From CAYZEE01 sp964477485 (GTDB taxonomy: Bacteria > Patescibacteriota > Microgenomatia > Levybacterales > UBA12049): DNA of 21,222 nucleotides. The notes under the pieces were generated by a model, which saw nothing but the letters and a program-made list of their open reading frames with translations, was not told the DNA's origin and made no database searches. Position numbers and translations under genes: made by a program. Each line of letters opens with the position of its first letter. Position 1 is the stretch's first letter. Shown piece by piece: positions 14,768 to 21,222 of this stretch. The stretch lies in assembly GCA_964477485.1 (NCBI GenBank), contig CAYZEE010000017.1:1-21222 (forward strand). Direction: 5' to 3'.

Positions 14768-15902
14768 GCAAGGTATGTTTACTATTTTGCAACACGACTA
14801 TTTTAGTCCATCAACAGAAGGCTTGTATAAACAAGCCGACTATTATCGTTTAGGCGGTAGGTCAAATATGGTTTGCAAACAAAACCCTACACCATCAGAA
14901 CTGAAAGCAGGGATTTATAAACCAAGACTTACCGTTACTAAAAGAATAAACAGGCAGCATCAGTTTGAGATTACGATGAAGGTTGAGTTTTCAGTTCCCA
15001 AGCTCCTTTATGGCAATAATTTTGATGAGGTAGAAGACGCAGATTTTGATAAAGTCATTCAAATCCTCAAGCAAAAATTACGAGCAATGGGAGTAATGAT
15101 ATTTGAGCATTTGCTTATATCTGCACCCGTGTCAGCTATTCACTATTCTAAGAATATAGCTCTCACAGACTACAGCACGCCCTATACCTATTTAGAAAGG
15201 CTTTCAAAGGCAAATATCAATCAACGCCTTGACCTCAATCAAACAGATTTCAGGAATGAGGGGCATAGTCTAAAATACCGAGCAAACTCTTTTGAGGTTG
15301 TTTTTTACGACAAACTGAAAGACCTTAGCAAAGCAAAAGTAAGTGAAAAACGAGCTGAGGAAAAGGATAACGCAATGCAACTAAACCTTTTTGAGGAAAT
15401 AAAAATTAAGAAGCCTTTTGAAGTATTACGAATGGAAGTCAGACTTAATAAGAAACAAAAACTTATTCAAATTCTCAAATTGATAGACATACAAAGTGAG
15501 CCGACTTTCAAAACGCTTTTTAACAAAGACACAGCACAAAAAGTGCTTTTTCATTACCTTGACGAAATTGAAGCAGGATACCCACTACTACTTTTATATT
15601 CATCAAACGAGCCGAAGACTTTCATAACAGAGTTTATGATACAAAACCCAAAAGTAAGCCTAAAAAAAGTACTGCAGGTGCTTGGATTAAGAATACTGCT
15701 TACAGATATAGGAATAAGAGAGTTCAGAGAGATTACCAAAAGATACGACAAAACGAATTGGTACAGGTTGCAGAAGGAATTAAAAGAATATGCTTATCCA
15801 CAACAGCAAAGTCCCTTTATGGTTGTAAGAACAGCAATTGACGAATTTAAGCCGTTAAGGCTTGCAGATTTTCAAGATGAAGCCAGCTATCAATTTAATT
15901 AA
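14739..15902 (+). CDS. Putative replication initiator, phage/plasmid gene II/X-like
   Basis: A 387-residue protein that resembles the phage/plasmid replication protein II/X family (filamentous-phage gpII type, rolling-circle initiation). It begins MIDTIVLTL as in many members. A central RANSFEVVFYDKLKDL segment and a FEVLRMEVRLNKKQKL segment correspond to conserved blocks of that family. The C-terminal half is helical and basic. The active-site tyrosine cannot be assigned with certainty. It is the last gene of the operon starting at 12157, overlaps spoVG by 29 bases and ends shortly before the convergent Xre gene. If the assignment is right, the element can replicate as a circle after excision. 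Confidence 0.55.
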   Translation: MIDTIVLTLKQGMFTILQHDYFSPSTEGLYKQADYYRLGGRSNMVCKQNPTPSELKAGIYKPRLTVTKRINRQHQFEITMKVEFSVPKLLYGNNFDEVEDADFDKVIQILKQKLRAMGVMIFEHLLISAPVSAIHYSKNIALTDYSTPYTYLERLSKANINQRLDLNQTDFRNEGHSLKYRANSFEVVFYDKLKDLSKAKVSEKRAEEKDNAMQLNLFEEIKIKKPFEVLRMEVRLNKKQKLIQILKLIDIQSEPTFKTLFNKDTAQKVLFHYLDEIEAGYPLLLLYSSNEPKTFITEFMIQNPKVSLKKVLQVLGLRILLTDIGIREFREITKRYDKTNWYRLQKELKEYAYPQQQSPFMVVRTAIDEFKPLRLADFQDEASYQFN

Positions 15903-15930
15903 AATGAACAAAAGTGATTATACAGACAGC

Positions 15931-16146
15931 TTATATTATATCCGATGCTACAATTTTCAGAGCTTGCAGTATCTTGAATACGGTATAAATTGGAGGATTA
16001 CTTTCGCCTCTTTCAATTCTACCCATATAGCTTCGTTCTATATCTGCTTTCTGAGCCAATTTTTCTTGGGAAATATTTTGTTTTTTCCTTGCTTCTTGAA
16101 TTTTTTCTCCAAACCTTTCCAAAAAGTCCTTTTTAACTTTATCCAT
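15931..16146 (-). CDS. Xre-family transcriptional regulator
   Basis: A 71-residue Cro/CI-type helix-turn-helix protein. The domain fills residues 9-68, with the two helices in KKQNISQEKLAQKADIERSY and the typical GRIERGESNPPIYTVFKILQ continuation. There is no second domain, so it is a minimal repressor. It is convergent with the replication operon and divergent from the membrane/recombinase operon starting at 16251. Inverted repeats at 16168-16201 lie in the divergent region and are the likely operator. By analogy with phage and conjugative-element repressors it probably keeps the downstream genes, perhaps including the recombinase, quiet. Confidence 0.9.
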   Translation of the reverse strand: MDKVKKDFLERFGEKIQEARKKQNISQEKLAQKADIERSYMGRIERGESNPPIYTVFKILQALKIVASDII

Positions 16147-16167
16147 GATACTATGATGTTAAAAGGA

Positions 16168-16201
16168 TGTACACTTGCAGTCTACGCACGTAGCGTGTAC
16201 A
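16168..16201. promoter_or_regulatory. Inverted-repeat operator between Xre and the membrane-protein operon
   Basis: TGTACAC (16168-16174) and GTGTACA (16195-16201) form 7-base arms. A second palindrome, CTACG-CA-CGTAG (16182-16193), lies inside, off-centre by 3 bases. The site precedes the Xre ATG by 22 bases and adjoins a -35-like TTGACG (16203-16208) for the rightward gene. It is the natural binding site for the Xre repressor. Confidence 0.5.
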
Positions 16202-16202
16202 A

Positions 16203-16233
16203 TTGACGAGCTTACCAAAATATATAGTAGAAT
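16203..16233 (+). promoter_or_regulatory. Possible rightward promoter for the 16251 operon
   Basis: TTGACG (16203-16208) and TAGAAT (16228-16233) are separated by 19 bases. The overlapping TATAGT (16223-16228) would give only 14. Spacing is not ideal either way, which may mean weak or regulated use. Confidence 0.35.
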
Positions 16234-16250
16234 GATTACAGTATAAAAAT

Positions 16251-16850
16251 ATGCCAAAAACTAAAATCACATTACCAATTGTCATTGTCATACTCTTAGC
16301 AATAATTGGAGGTGCTTACCTTATTTTCTCAAATAGGATTTCAGTAGATAAGCAAGGTGGAGTTACTCTTAAAAAAGACGATATAGTTACACAGGAAACC
16401 TCTTATATAAAGGATGGCAATCTTTTTAAGTTCACAAAAAATCGTATTACCAAGACAGCAACTTTTGATATGGTGTATACATTAGCTGATAAAGATGAAT
16501 TTTCGGATTTTATGGGAACTAAAGTAACAACAGTTCCCTTTCTCATCAATTTCCTCTGTGGAACACTTAATCAAGCGTTCTTTGACCCAGAAGCATTAAA
16601 GGCGACACTTGCATCAAGTAGTGCCGACACGACAAAGGTAAGTGCTGTAACAGATGATAATCAATTCAAAAATACCCTTGCAGGATATAAAGTATCTCAG
16701 TTTAGTCTTGATTTTAAGGATAAAGCTGGACAGATTGCTACGTGTCAATCAAACCAAAAAGGATTTGAGAACATGAAGTTTACCGTAGTGCGTGATTTTT
16801 CAGCTTATGACTCATTTTTTGGGCAAAAGATAGGAGTTGTACAAAGATAG
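16251..16850 (+). CDS. Membrane-anchored hypothetical protein
   Basis: A 199-residue protein with a single N-terminal membrane helix (about residues 7-27, LPIVIVILLAIIGGAYLIF) and a probable extracytoplasmic domain of about 170 residues. Two cysteines, near residues 103 and 164, could form a disulfide. The domain is mixed and polar, without a motif I recognise. It opens the rightward operon controlled by the divergent Xre site and ends 33 bases before the next membrane protein. The role is unknown; by position it may work with the following surface protein. Confidence 0.6.
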   Translation: MPKTKITLPIVIVILLAIIGGAYLIFSNRISVDKQGGVTLKKDDIVTQETSYIKDGNLFKFTKNRITKTATFDMVYTLADKDEFSDFMGTKVTTVPFLINFLCGTLNQAFFDPEALKATLASSSADTTKVSAVTDDNQFKNTLAGYKVSQFSLDFKDKAGQIATCQSNQKGFENMKFTVVRDFSAYDSFFGQKIGVVQR

Positions 16851-16883
16851 CTCATCTAGAGCGTCAAAGGAGGTGAAGATGTA

Positions 16884-17747
16884 ATGGAAATAACAGAAAA
16901 GAAACCAAACAAAATAGGTCTTGGATTTATTATTAGCTGGGGTTTAGGAGGGATATTAGTTATAGGTGGTCTTATTGAACTGTTTAGCAAGCCAGCATTA
17001 GGTATTTTTACTCTGCTTGCAGGTTTAGTAATTTTCCCACCTGTAGTAACTTTCGTAAAGAATAAGACTAATTTTGAGCTATCTAAATGGCTGAAAATCA
17101 TACTCTTTTTCGTTTTACTAGGAATTGGTGGTACTGTTTCTGGTGTATCAAGTAGTTCTACTCCATCAACCAATACAAATACATCAAATACCAATAATCA
17201 GCAAACTCAAACACAACAAAGTCAACCAACAGCAGTCCCAGCAGTACGACAGGTTAAAGGTACTGCAACAACGCTGGGGGCAGGAACTTTTAGTGGCGGT
17301 AAAGATGTACCAGTGGGCTTGTACGATGTTACTGCACCTGCTCAAAGTGGTAATTTCATTGTTTCAGGTACAGATAGTTATGATGAGATTTTTGGTCAAG
17401 GCATAACAAAAGTAAGAGCACAAATCTCTGGTGGAGATAAAATTGAACTATCAGGGTTAAGTAGTGTTACCTTTACTCCTGTATCAACGCCTTTTATTAC
17501 TACTCATACACCAATTACTCTATATGCTGGAACATTTACAGTAGGTCAGGATATTGGTGCTGGAAGTTATGTAGCAACTACAACTTCTGGCAGTAGCGGT
17601 AACTTTATTGTCAGTGGTTCTAATAGTGTTGATGAAATTTTGGGACAAAATAGTGCAGGAGGTGTACCAAGCGTTACTACCGATTTATCTGATGGTGACG
17701 TAATTACTATCTCAGGTTTAGAGTCAGTTACCATGACTCCTAAATAA
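16884..17747 (+). CDS. Membrane-anchored protein with two tandem extracellular repeat domains
   Basis: A 287-residue protein. Two hydrophobic segments (about 12-32 and 37-58) are followed by a third (about 68-88), then a Ser/Thr/Asn/Gln-rich linker (about 89-125). The rest is two copies of a domain of about 75 residues, one starting at LGAGTFSGGKDVPVGLYDV and the other at LYAGTFTVGQDIGAGSYVA. Each copy contains GNFIVSG, DEI(F/L)GQ and then a GDKIELSGL or GDVITISGL block. Similar domains occur in surface proteins of Gram-positive bacteria and their mobile elements. An excellent ribosome site (AAAGGAGGTGA) precedes the ATG. It could mediate surface binding or protect the host envelope, but no function is established from the sequence. 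Confidence 0.75.
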   Translation: MEITEKKPNKIGLGFIISWGLGGILVIGGLIELFSKPALGIFTLLAGLVIFPPVVTFVKNKTNFELSKWLKIILFFVLLGIGGTVSGVSSSSTPSTNTNTSNTNNQQTQTQQSQPTAVPAVRQVKGTATTLGAGTFSGGKDVPVGLYDVTAPAQSGNFIVSGTDSYDEIFGQGITKVRAQISGGDKIELSGLSSVTFTPVSTPFITTHTPITLYAGTFTVGQDIGAGSYVATTTSGSSGNFIVSGSNSVDEILGQNSAGGVPSVTTDLSDGDVITISGLESVTMTPK

Positions 17748-17758
17748 AGAAGTGGCAT

Positions 17759-17808
17759 TATCTATTTTACGACTGGACGGAAAACTTCTGTCCAGTATAA
17801 AGTAGATA
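17759..17808 (+). other. Long intergenic RNA hairpin
   Basis: An inner 11-bp stem (ACTGGACGGAA with TTCTGTCCAGT, loop AAC) is extended by an outer 11-bp stem (TATCTATTTTA with TAAAGTAGATA), separated by a small internal loop. The imperfect pairs are mostly G-U in the plus-strand transcript and would be A-C mismatches in the other, so the structure suits the plus-strand mRNA. No U-tract follows, so it is not a typical terminator. Confidence 0.5.
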
Positions 17809-17825
17809 AGTGTAATACAGAGTTT

Positions 17826-18059
17826 ATGAAAAACGTACTTATTAGTGCGATTAGAAAATATCAGGTTGTTATATCACCTTACCTCAAAAGGCAGGGGTAT
17901 AATTGCCTTTTTGAACCTACCTGTTCACAATACGCAATTACTTGTCTTGAGGAACATAATATCATTCTGGCATTGCCAAAAATCACGCTGAGACTGTTAA
18001 GCTGTAATCCTATAAATGCAAACATCAAGCATACAAGGAAGAAAATTTTATATGGCTAA
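17826..18059 (+). CDS. yidD: YidD-like membrane protein insertion efficiency factor
   Basis: A 77-residue protein of the YidD (UPF0161) family. It shows the family pattern: YQVVISPYL near the N-terminus, the cysteine motif CLFEPTCSQYA and the later RLLSCNP. The usual Arg after the first Cys is Leu here. YidD helps insertion of membrane proteins through YidC and is normally encoded between rnpA and yidC. Here it sits alone in a mobile-element operon after two membrane-anchored proteins, so it may assist their insertion. Its last codons overlap the next gene by 8 bases. Confidence 0.85.
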   Translation: MKNVLISAIRKYQVVISPYLKRQGYNCLFEPTCSQYAITCLEEHNIILALPKITLRLLSCNPINANIKHTRKKILYG

Positions 18060-18306
18060 GGAATATAGAACATTCGTGTATAAAGATAATTATAACGGTC
18101 ATCAAGAGATGGCAGCAGATATTGATAGGCTTTCATCTGAAGGCTGGGAAATAAAAAGTAAAGAGGTAACACAGCAGGGTTGGGATTTTGGTAAAACTTG
18201 TTGTTTAGGAGTTATCTTTTTCCCATTGGCTTTATTGGGTAAAAAAGATAATGTCATTCAGGTAATTTTTGAAAGAGAGAAAGTTGTACATGAAAAGAAA
18301 GAATAA
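18052..18306 (+). CDS. Small hypothetical protein with a hydrophobic segment (84 aa)
   Basis: The ATG at 18052 (MAKEYRTFVYKDNYNGHQEM) overlaps the YidD stop and is preferred to an earlier in-frame start inside yidD. Residues 1-45 are a soluble alpha/beta-looking segment with SSEGWEIKSKEV. Residues 56-72 (CCLGVIFFPLALLG) are hydrophobic, followed by KKDNVIQVIFERE. Small proteins of this pattern occur in Gram-positive and CPR mobile elements, but I know of no assigned role. It lies 6 bases before the recombinase gene and is probably co-transcribed with it. Confidence 0.65.
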   Translation: MAKEYRTFVYKDNYNGHQEMAADIDRLSSEGWEIKSKEVTQQGWDFGKTCCLGVIFFPLALLGKKDNVIQVIFEREKVVHEKKE

Positions 18307-18312
18307 AACATC

Positions 18313-19809
18313 ATGAAAGCGGTAATTTTAGCAAGAGTTTCAACGCTAAGACAAGAACAGGAAGGATTATCTCTCAAAGAAATCCAGTTACCTCTACTCC
18401 GAGAATATGCCAAGGGCAAAGGGTTTATTGTTGAACCTGAGGGAGAATTTGTATTTAGCGAAAGTGCTGACCACAAGATAAGAAAAAAGTTCGTTGAAAT
18501 GCTTGAGTATGTTAAAACAAAGAAAGATATAAAAGCCATTATTGCCTACAGGGTTGACAGAATTACTAGAAACTATAGAGATGCGGTTCTAATAGATGAA
18601 TTAAGGCTTGAATACGACAAGGAAATACATTTTGTACACGACCACTTGGTAATAAAAAAAGATACTGTAGGAAGAGACATTGTTGATTGGGACTTGAAAG
18701 TCTTTTTAGCCAAACAATATCTTAACCGATTGAAAGAAGATGCTAAAAATACAGCTTTGTACAAGTTACATAATGGGGAATGGCCTTCGGGTGCACCTTT
18801 TGGGTATAAGAACATCACGCAAGAAGATAAGAAAAAGTGGATTATTATTGACCCCTTTAATGGAAAGGTTGTTGAGAAAATTTATGAATGGTACTCAACT
18901 GGTAGCTTTTCCATGATGGAAGTAAGAGATAAAGCTAACGAGATGTTTAATCTCAAATTCTCAAAAGGTTACATTGATTTTATTCTCAAGAATAAGTTTT
19001 ATTGCGGTATCATGGTTTATGACGAGAAAGAATATCCGCATAAGTACGAAATACTTATATCCCCTGATTTGTTTGAGAAAATCCAACAAGTAAAAGCTGG
19101 CTATAATAAAAAACACTTCAAATATGCAGGCTTGCCATATATCTATAGAGGACTTATTCGTTGCAAAGATTGTGGTTGCATGATAACGCCTGAAAAGAAA
19201 AAAGGTAAATATGTGTATTACCATTGTACGCAATATAACGGCAAACATGAAAACGTAAAATGGGTAAATGAGGATAACTTAACTGACCAATTCAAAGCGT
19301 ATTTCAGTGGCTTTGAAATGCCTCAGGACGTGGTTGATGACATTACAGAGAGTATTAGGGCAGCTCACAAAGACAAGTCTTACTTTCATCGTTCTTTATT
19401 GGATAACTACAATGCACAATATCAGAAATACGAGACAATGATTGAAAATGCTTATGAGGACAAATTGAGCGGTAGTATTACTGAGAGCTACTATAACAAA
19501 AAGAGAGATGAACTAAGGGAAAAACAAAAGAAAGTACAAAAGAATATAGGCAAGCTGCACATAGCAGACGAAGAGTATTATATAACCTCAGATTACATCT
19601 TAGACCTTGCAAAACGAGCACCTGAATTGTATGAAAGTTCTGAACCGATTGAAAAACGGCAACTTTTGAAGTTTACACTTCAGAACTTACAGTTAGATGG
19701 TAGTTTAGCTTGCTATGACGAGATAAAACCGTTTGATACAATACGACTTTACGCATCTCGTCAAGCTTGGCTCCTCCGGGAGGATTCGAACCTCCGACCA
19801 ATCGCTTAA
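18313..19809 (+). CDS. Large serine recombinase (element integrase/excisionase)
   Basis: A 498-residue site-specific recombinase. The resolvase-type catalytic domain (about 1-140) has nucleophile Ser10 in ILARVSTLRQEQEG and the arginine cluster YRVDRITRN. A recombinase domain follows (about 150-255, NGEWPSGAPFGYK). A zinc ribbon lies near 283-310 (CKDCGCM, then YYHCTQ) and a long coiled-coil region at about 355-430. This is the normal architecture for phage and element integrases. Residues 486-498 (WLLREDSNLRPIA) and the stop are encoded antisense to the tRNA-Asn gene, so the natural C-terminus in the excised circle may differ. The gene is the last of the Xre-controlled operon and lies at the tRNA junction, exactly where an integrase of a tRNA-targeting element is expected. 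Confidence 0.92.
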   Translation: MKAVILARVSTLRQEQEGLSLKEIQLPLLREYAKGKGFIVEPEGEFVFSESADHKIRKKFVEMLEYVKTKKDIKAIIAYRVDRITRNYRDAVLIDELRLEYDKEIHFVHDHLVIKKDTVGRDIVDWDLKVFLAKQYLNRLKEDAKNTALYKLHNGEWPSGAPFGYKNITQEDKKKWIIIDPFNGKVVEKIYEWYSTGSFSMMEVRDKANEMFNLKFSKGYIDFILKNKFYCGIMVYDEKEYPHKYEILISPDLFEKIQQVKAGYNKKHFKYAGLPYIYRGLIRCKDCGCMITPEKKKGKYVYYHCTQYNGKHENVKWVNEDNLTDQFKAYFSGFEMPQDVVDDITESIRAAHKDKSYFHRSLLDNYNAQYQKYETMIENAYEDKLSGSITESYYNKKRDELREKQKKVQKNIGKLHIADEEYYITSDYILDLAKRAPELYESSEPIEKRQLLKFTLQNLQLDGSLACYDEIKPFDTIRLYASRQAWLLREDSNLRPIA

Positions 19810-19842
19810 CAGGCGAGTGCTCTACCGCTGAGCTACAGAGGA
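19768..19842 (-). tRNA. tRNA-Asn (anticodon GTT)
   Basis: A complete 75-base cloverleaf read on the minus strand. The 7-bp acceptor stem begins TCCTCTG and pairs with CGGAGGA (one T-G pair). The anticodon loop is CTGTTAA with GTT as anticodon at 19810-19808, the T-arm has GGTTCGAATCC, and the CCA end is encoded (19770-19768). Discriminator base is G. A TAGAAT box a few bases upstream may serve as its promoter. The 3' half is overlapped on the other strand by the serine recombinase gene, identifying this tRNA as the integration site. Confidence 0.97.
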
Positions 19843-19925
19843 ATACGGACTTTATTCTACCATGAAAAAAAATAGAAATCCAGCCACTTATAAATCAGGC
19901 ATCAGTCCTTTATATAGTAGAACTA

Positions 19926-21017
19926 TTACCCCAGATAATCCTTGAGTTTGTTACCTCGGGATGGATGGCGGAGTTTTCGAAGAGCCTTGGCTTCTATCTG
20001 CCTTATTCTTTCTCTAGTCACCGCAAACATTCTCCCTACTTCTTCCAAAGTCTTTGGTTTTCCGTCTTTTAAACCAAACCTCTCTTCAAGCACTCTTCTT
20101 TCCCTATCGGAAAGGGTTCCCAAAACTTGCTCCACCTGTTCTTTAAGAAGTTCGCGCGACGCGCTGTCAAAAAGAGTCGGAGCGGTTGCGTCATGGATGA
20201 AATCACCAAGCCTTGAGTCCTCCTCATCGCCTACGGGCGACTCAAGACTGGCCGGTTCTTGAGATATTTTGATAATTTCCATTGCCTTTTCAGGCTCAAT
20301 TCCCAAGACTTTTGCAACTTCCTCAGGGGTTGGCTCACGACCGAGTTCCTGCATAAGTTTTCTTGATGCCCTAAGAAATCTATTTATATTCTCAACCATG
20401 TGGACAGGAATCCTGATGGTTCTTGCCTGATCCGCAATTGCGCGGGTTATAGATTGCCTGATCCACCAAGTCGCATAAGTTGAGAATTTATACCCTCGTC
20501 TCCAATCATATTTCTCAACCGCACGTATCAAGCCCTGGTTCCCTTCCTGTATAAGATCCAGAAGCGTCAATCCCCGCCCTACATACTTTTTGGCAATAGA
20601 AACTACCAAGCGGAGATTGGAATTTATAAGAATTTTTTTTGCTTCCCTGTCACCTTTTTCAACTCTTTTTGCCAGAGAGATTTCCTGTTCAAAATTAAGA
20701 AGAGAAATTTTGCCTATTTCTTTAAGATACATTCTAACCGGATCGGAAATCGTCCCCTCTGTTAAAACAGTAAGAGCTGCGAGTTCTTTTTCCAAGTCTT
20801 CAATTGGTTTTTCATTTTCCTGATCCCCCGAAACCGACTCAAACACATCAATATCAAGCTTCAAAAGCTTATCGTAAAGCTTGTCAAGATCTGATATATG
20901 TTCTTCGGGTCTGGGAAAAATTGCCAATATCTCATCCTGGGTAATATACCCTCTTTTTTTAGCAGAAGTGACAATATCTTTTAAAATATCCGGAGATTTT
21001 TGTTGCTTCATATTCAT
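19926..21017 (-). CDS. rpoD: RNA polymerase primary sigma factor RpoD
   Basis: A complete housekeeping sigma-70 factor of 363 residues, at the short end for the family because region 1.1 is reduced and the non-conserved insertion is missing. Region 1.1-like helices are at about 8-60. Region 1.2 starts at DPVRMYLKEIG (about 92). Region 2 contains NLRLVVSIAKKY, then DLIQEGNQGLIRAVEKYDW and FSTYATWWIRQ for -10 recognition and melting. Region 3 begins RIPVHMVE, and region 4 holds LSDRERRVLEERFGL and VTRERIRQIEAKALRKLRHP for -35 binding. It lies 18 bases downstream of dnaG, the classic macromolecular-synthesis arrangement. A TGGTAAAAT box sits 10 bases before a second ATG at 21011, so translation may start there (MKQQKSP) on a leaderless transcript. 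Confidence 0.97.
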   Translation of the reverse strand: MNMKQQKSPDILKDIVTSAKKRGYITQDEILAIFPRPEEHISDLDKLYDKLLKLDIDVFESVSGDQENEKPIEDLEKELAALTVLTEGTISDPVRMYLKEIGKISLLNFEQEISLAKRVEKGDREAKKILINSNLRLVVSIAKKYVGRGLTLLDLIQEGNQGLIRAVEKYDWRRGYKFSTYATWWIRQSITRAIADQARTIRIPVHMVENINRFLRASRKLMQELGREPTPEEVAKVLGIEPEKAMEIIKISQEPASLESPVGDEEDSRLGDFIHDATAPTLFDSASRELLKEQVEQVLGTLSDRERRVLEERFGLKDGKPKTLEEVGRMFAVTRERIRQIEAKALRKLRHPSRGNKLKDYLG

Positions 21018-21035
21018 TCCTATTTTACCACAACA

Positions 21036-21222
21036 TCAGAATTTTGGCAGGAGGCTTATTAAACTTGATAATTCTTTTTGAAGTCTTTCAATCTCTTTTC
21101 CGTCTTTATATTTATCTTTAGTTTTTAAAGATAAGGTAGCATCTCTGATTTTATTTTTTATAAAAAGTGTTTTAAGTTCTATCGCTACTTTTCTAAGTTC
21201 CTCTTGGAATTTCTCATTGTCT
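21036..21222 (-). CDS. dnaG: DNA primase DnaG, C-terminal end (partial)
   Basis: The last 61 codons of a gene that continues beyond the window edge. The product is a helical, Lys/Glu-rich tail (EELRKVAIELKTLFIKNKI, then KDGKEIERLQKELSSL) like the helicase-interacting C-terminus of bacterial primase. No catalytic Toprim or zinc residues lie in the window. The identification rests on this pattern and on its position directly upstream of rpoD in the same orientation, the conserved dnaG-rpoD order. Confidence 0.65.
   Translation of the reverse strand, partial: DNEKFQEELRKVAIELKTLFIKNKIRDATLSLKTKDKYKDGKEIERLQKELSSLISLLPKF

Larger units (their letters stand above)
10186..19767. mobile_element. Putative integrative plasmid-like element in tRNA-Asn
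   Basis: This stretch holds a cargo ars operon, a replication module with SpoVG and a gene II/X-like initiator, an Xre repressor, a membrane-protein operon and a terminal large serine recombinase abutting the 3' end of a tRNA gene. The right edge at the tRNA is well supported. The left edge near 10186 is inferred only from the convergent overlap with a foreign recombinase remnant, and I found no direct repeat of the tRNA end there. The true element could extend further left. Confidence 0.5.

Noticed and set aside
1..21222. CRISPR array or ribosomal RNA
   Set aside because: I saw no regularly spaced direct repeats and no rRNA-like sequence anywhere in the window.

Overview
The window looks like part of a candidate-phyla-radiation (Patescibacteria, perhaps Microgenomates-like) genome. 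The evidence is a compact AT-rich chromosome, a short complete primary sigma factor next to dnaG, several promoters whose -10 box lies only 8-10 bases before the start codon (leaderless-type transcription), and accessory genes of kinds common in such genomes. The lineage is inferred, not proven.

Layout. (1) 1-1363: a phage/plasmid-like fragment with the C-terminal part of a family A polymerase-like protein (apparently frameshifted), a short C5-cytosine methyltransferase, and a 37-codon stub resembling the start of an adenine methyltransferase. (2) 1364-1743: no intact gene, probable relic DNA. (3) 1744-7381: an OmpR-type response regulator and histidine kinase, a small membrane-anchored DUF5666-like protein, and an ABC ATPase with an 893-residue FtsX/MacB-type permease. 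The regulator operon and the DUF5666-like gene share the same tandem 11-bp repeat (TTCCCAG twice) in front of their -10 boxes, which looks like the operator of the encoded regulator. (4) 7431-10185: a mobile-DNA scar. A helix-turn-helix protein (possibly a small-terminase relative) is followed by a tyrosine recombinase cut off by an IS3-family element (8598-9810), and the C-terminal end of an unrelated large serine recombinase lies on the other side of the IS.

(5) 10180-19809: what I read as an integrated plasmid-like element ending at the 3' end of a tRNA-Asn gene. Its left part is an arsenic/metal-type cargo operon on the minus strand (ArsR, thioredoxin-fold protein, ArsP/DUF318 permease). 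Next, on the plus strand, comes a replication-type operon (double-HTH coiled-coil protein, three small or unknown proteins, SpoVG, a gene II/X-like replication initiator). An Xre regulator then faces a membrane/surface-protein operon (two anchored proteins, YidD, a small unknown protein) that ends in a large serine recombinase. The recombinase's last 13 codons and its stop codon lie antisense to the tRNA.

(6) 19768-21222: chromosomal backbone on the minus strand: tRNA-Asn(GTT), rpoD and the 3' end of dnaG.

How the parts may work together. Region 3 reads as a self-regulated envelope-stress or export module. Region 5 reads as an integrative element with its own replication, repression, excision and resistance functions. 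The most notable points are the shared 11-bp operator, an ArsR gene carrying an in-frame Shine-Dalgarno and start for a Cys-rich second product, and a recombinase whose reading frame is closed by the antisense anticodon loop of its target tRNA.
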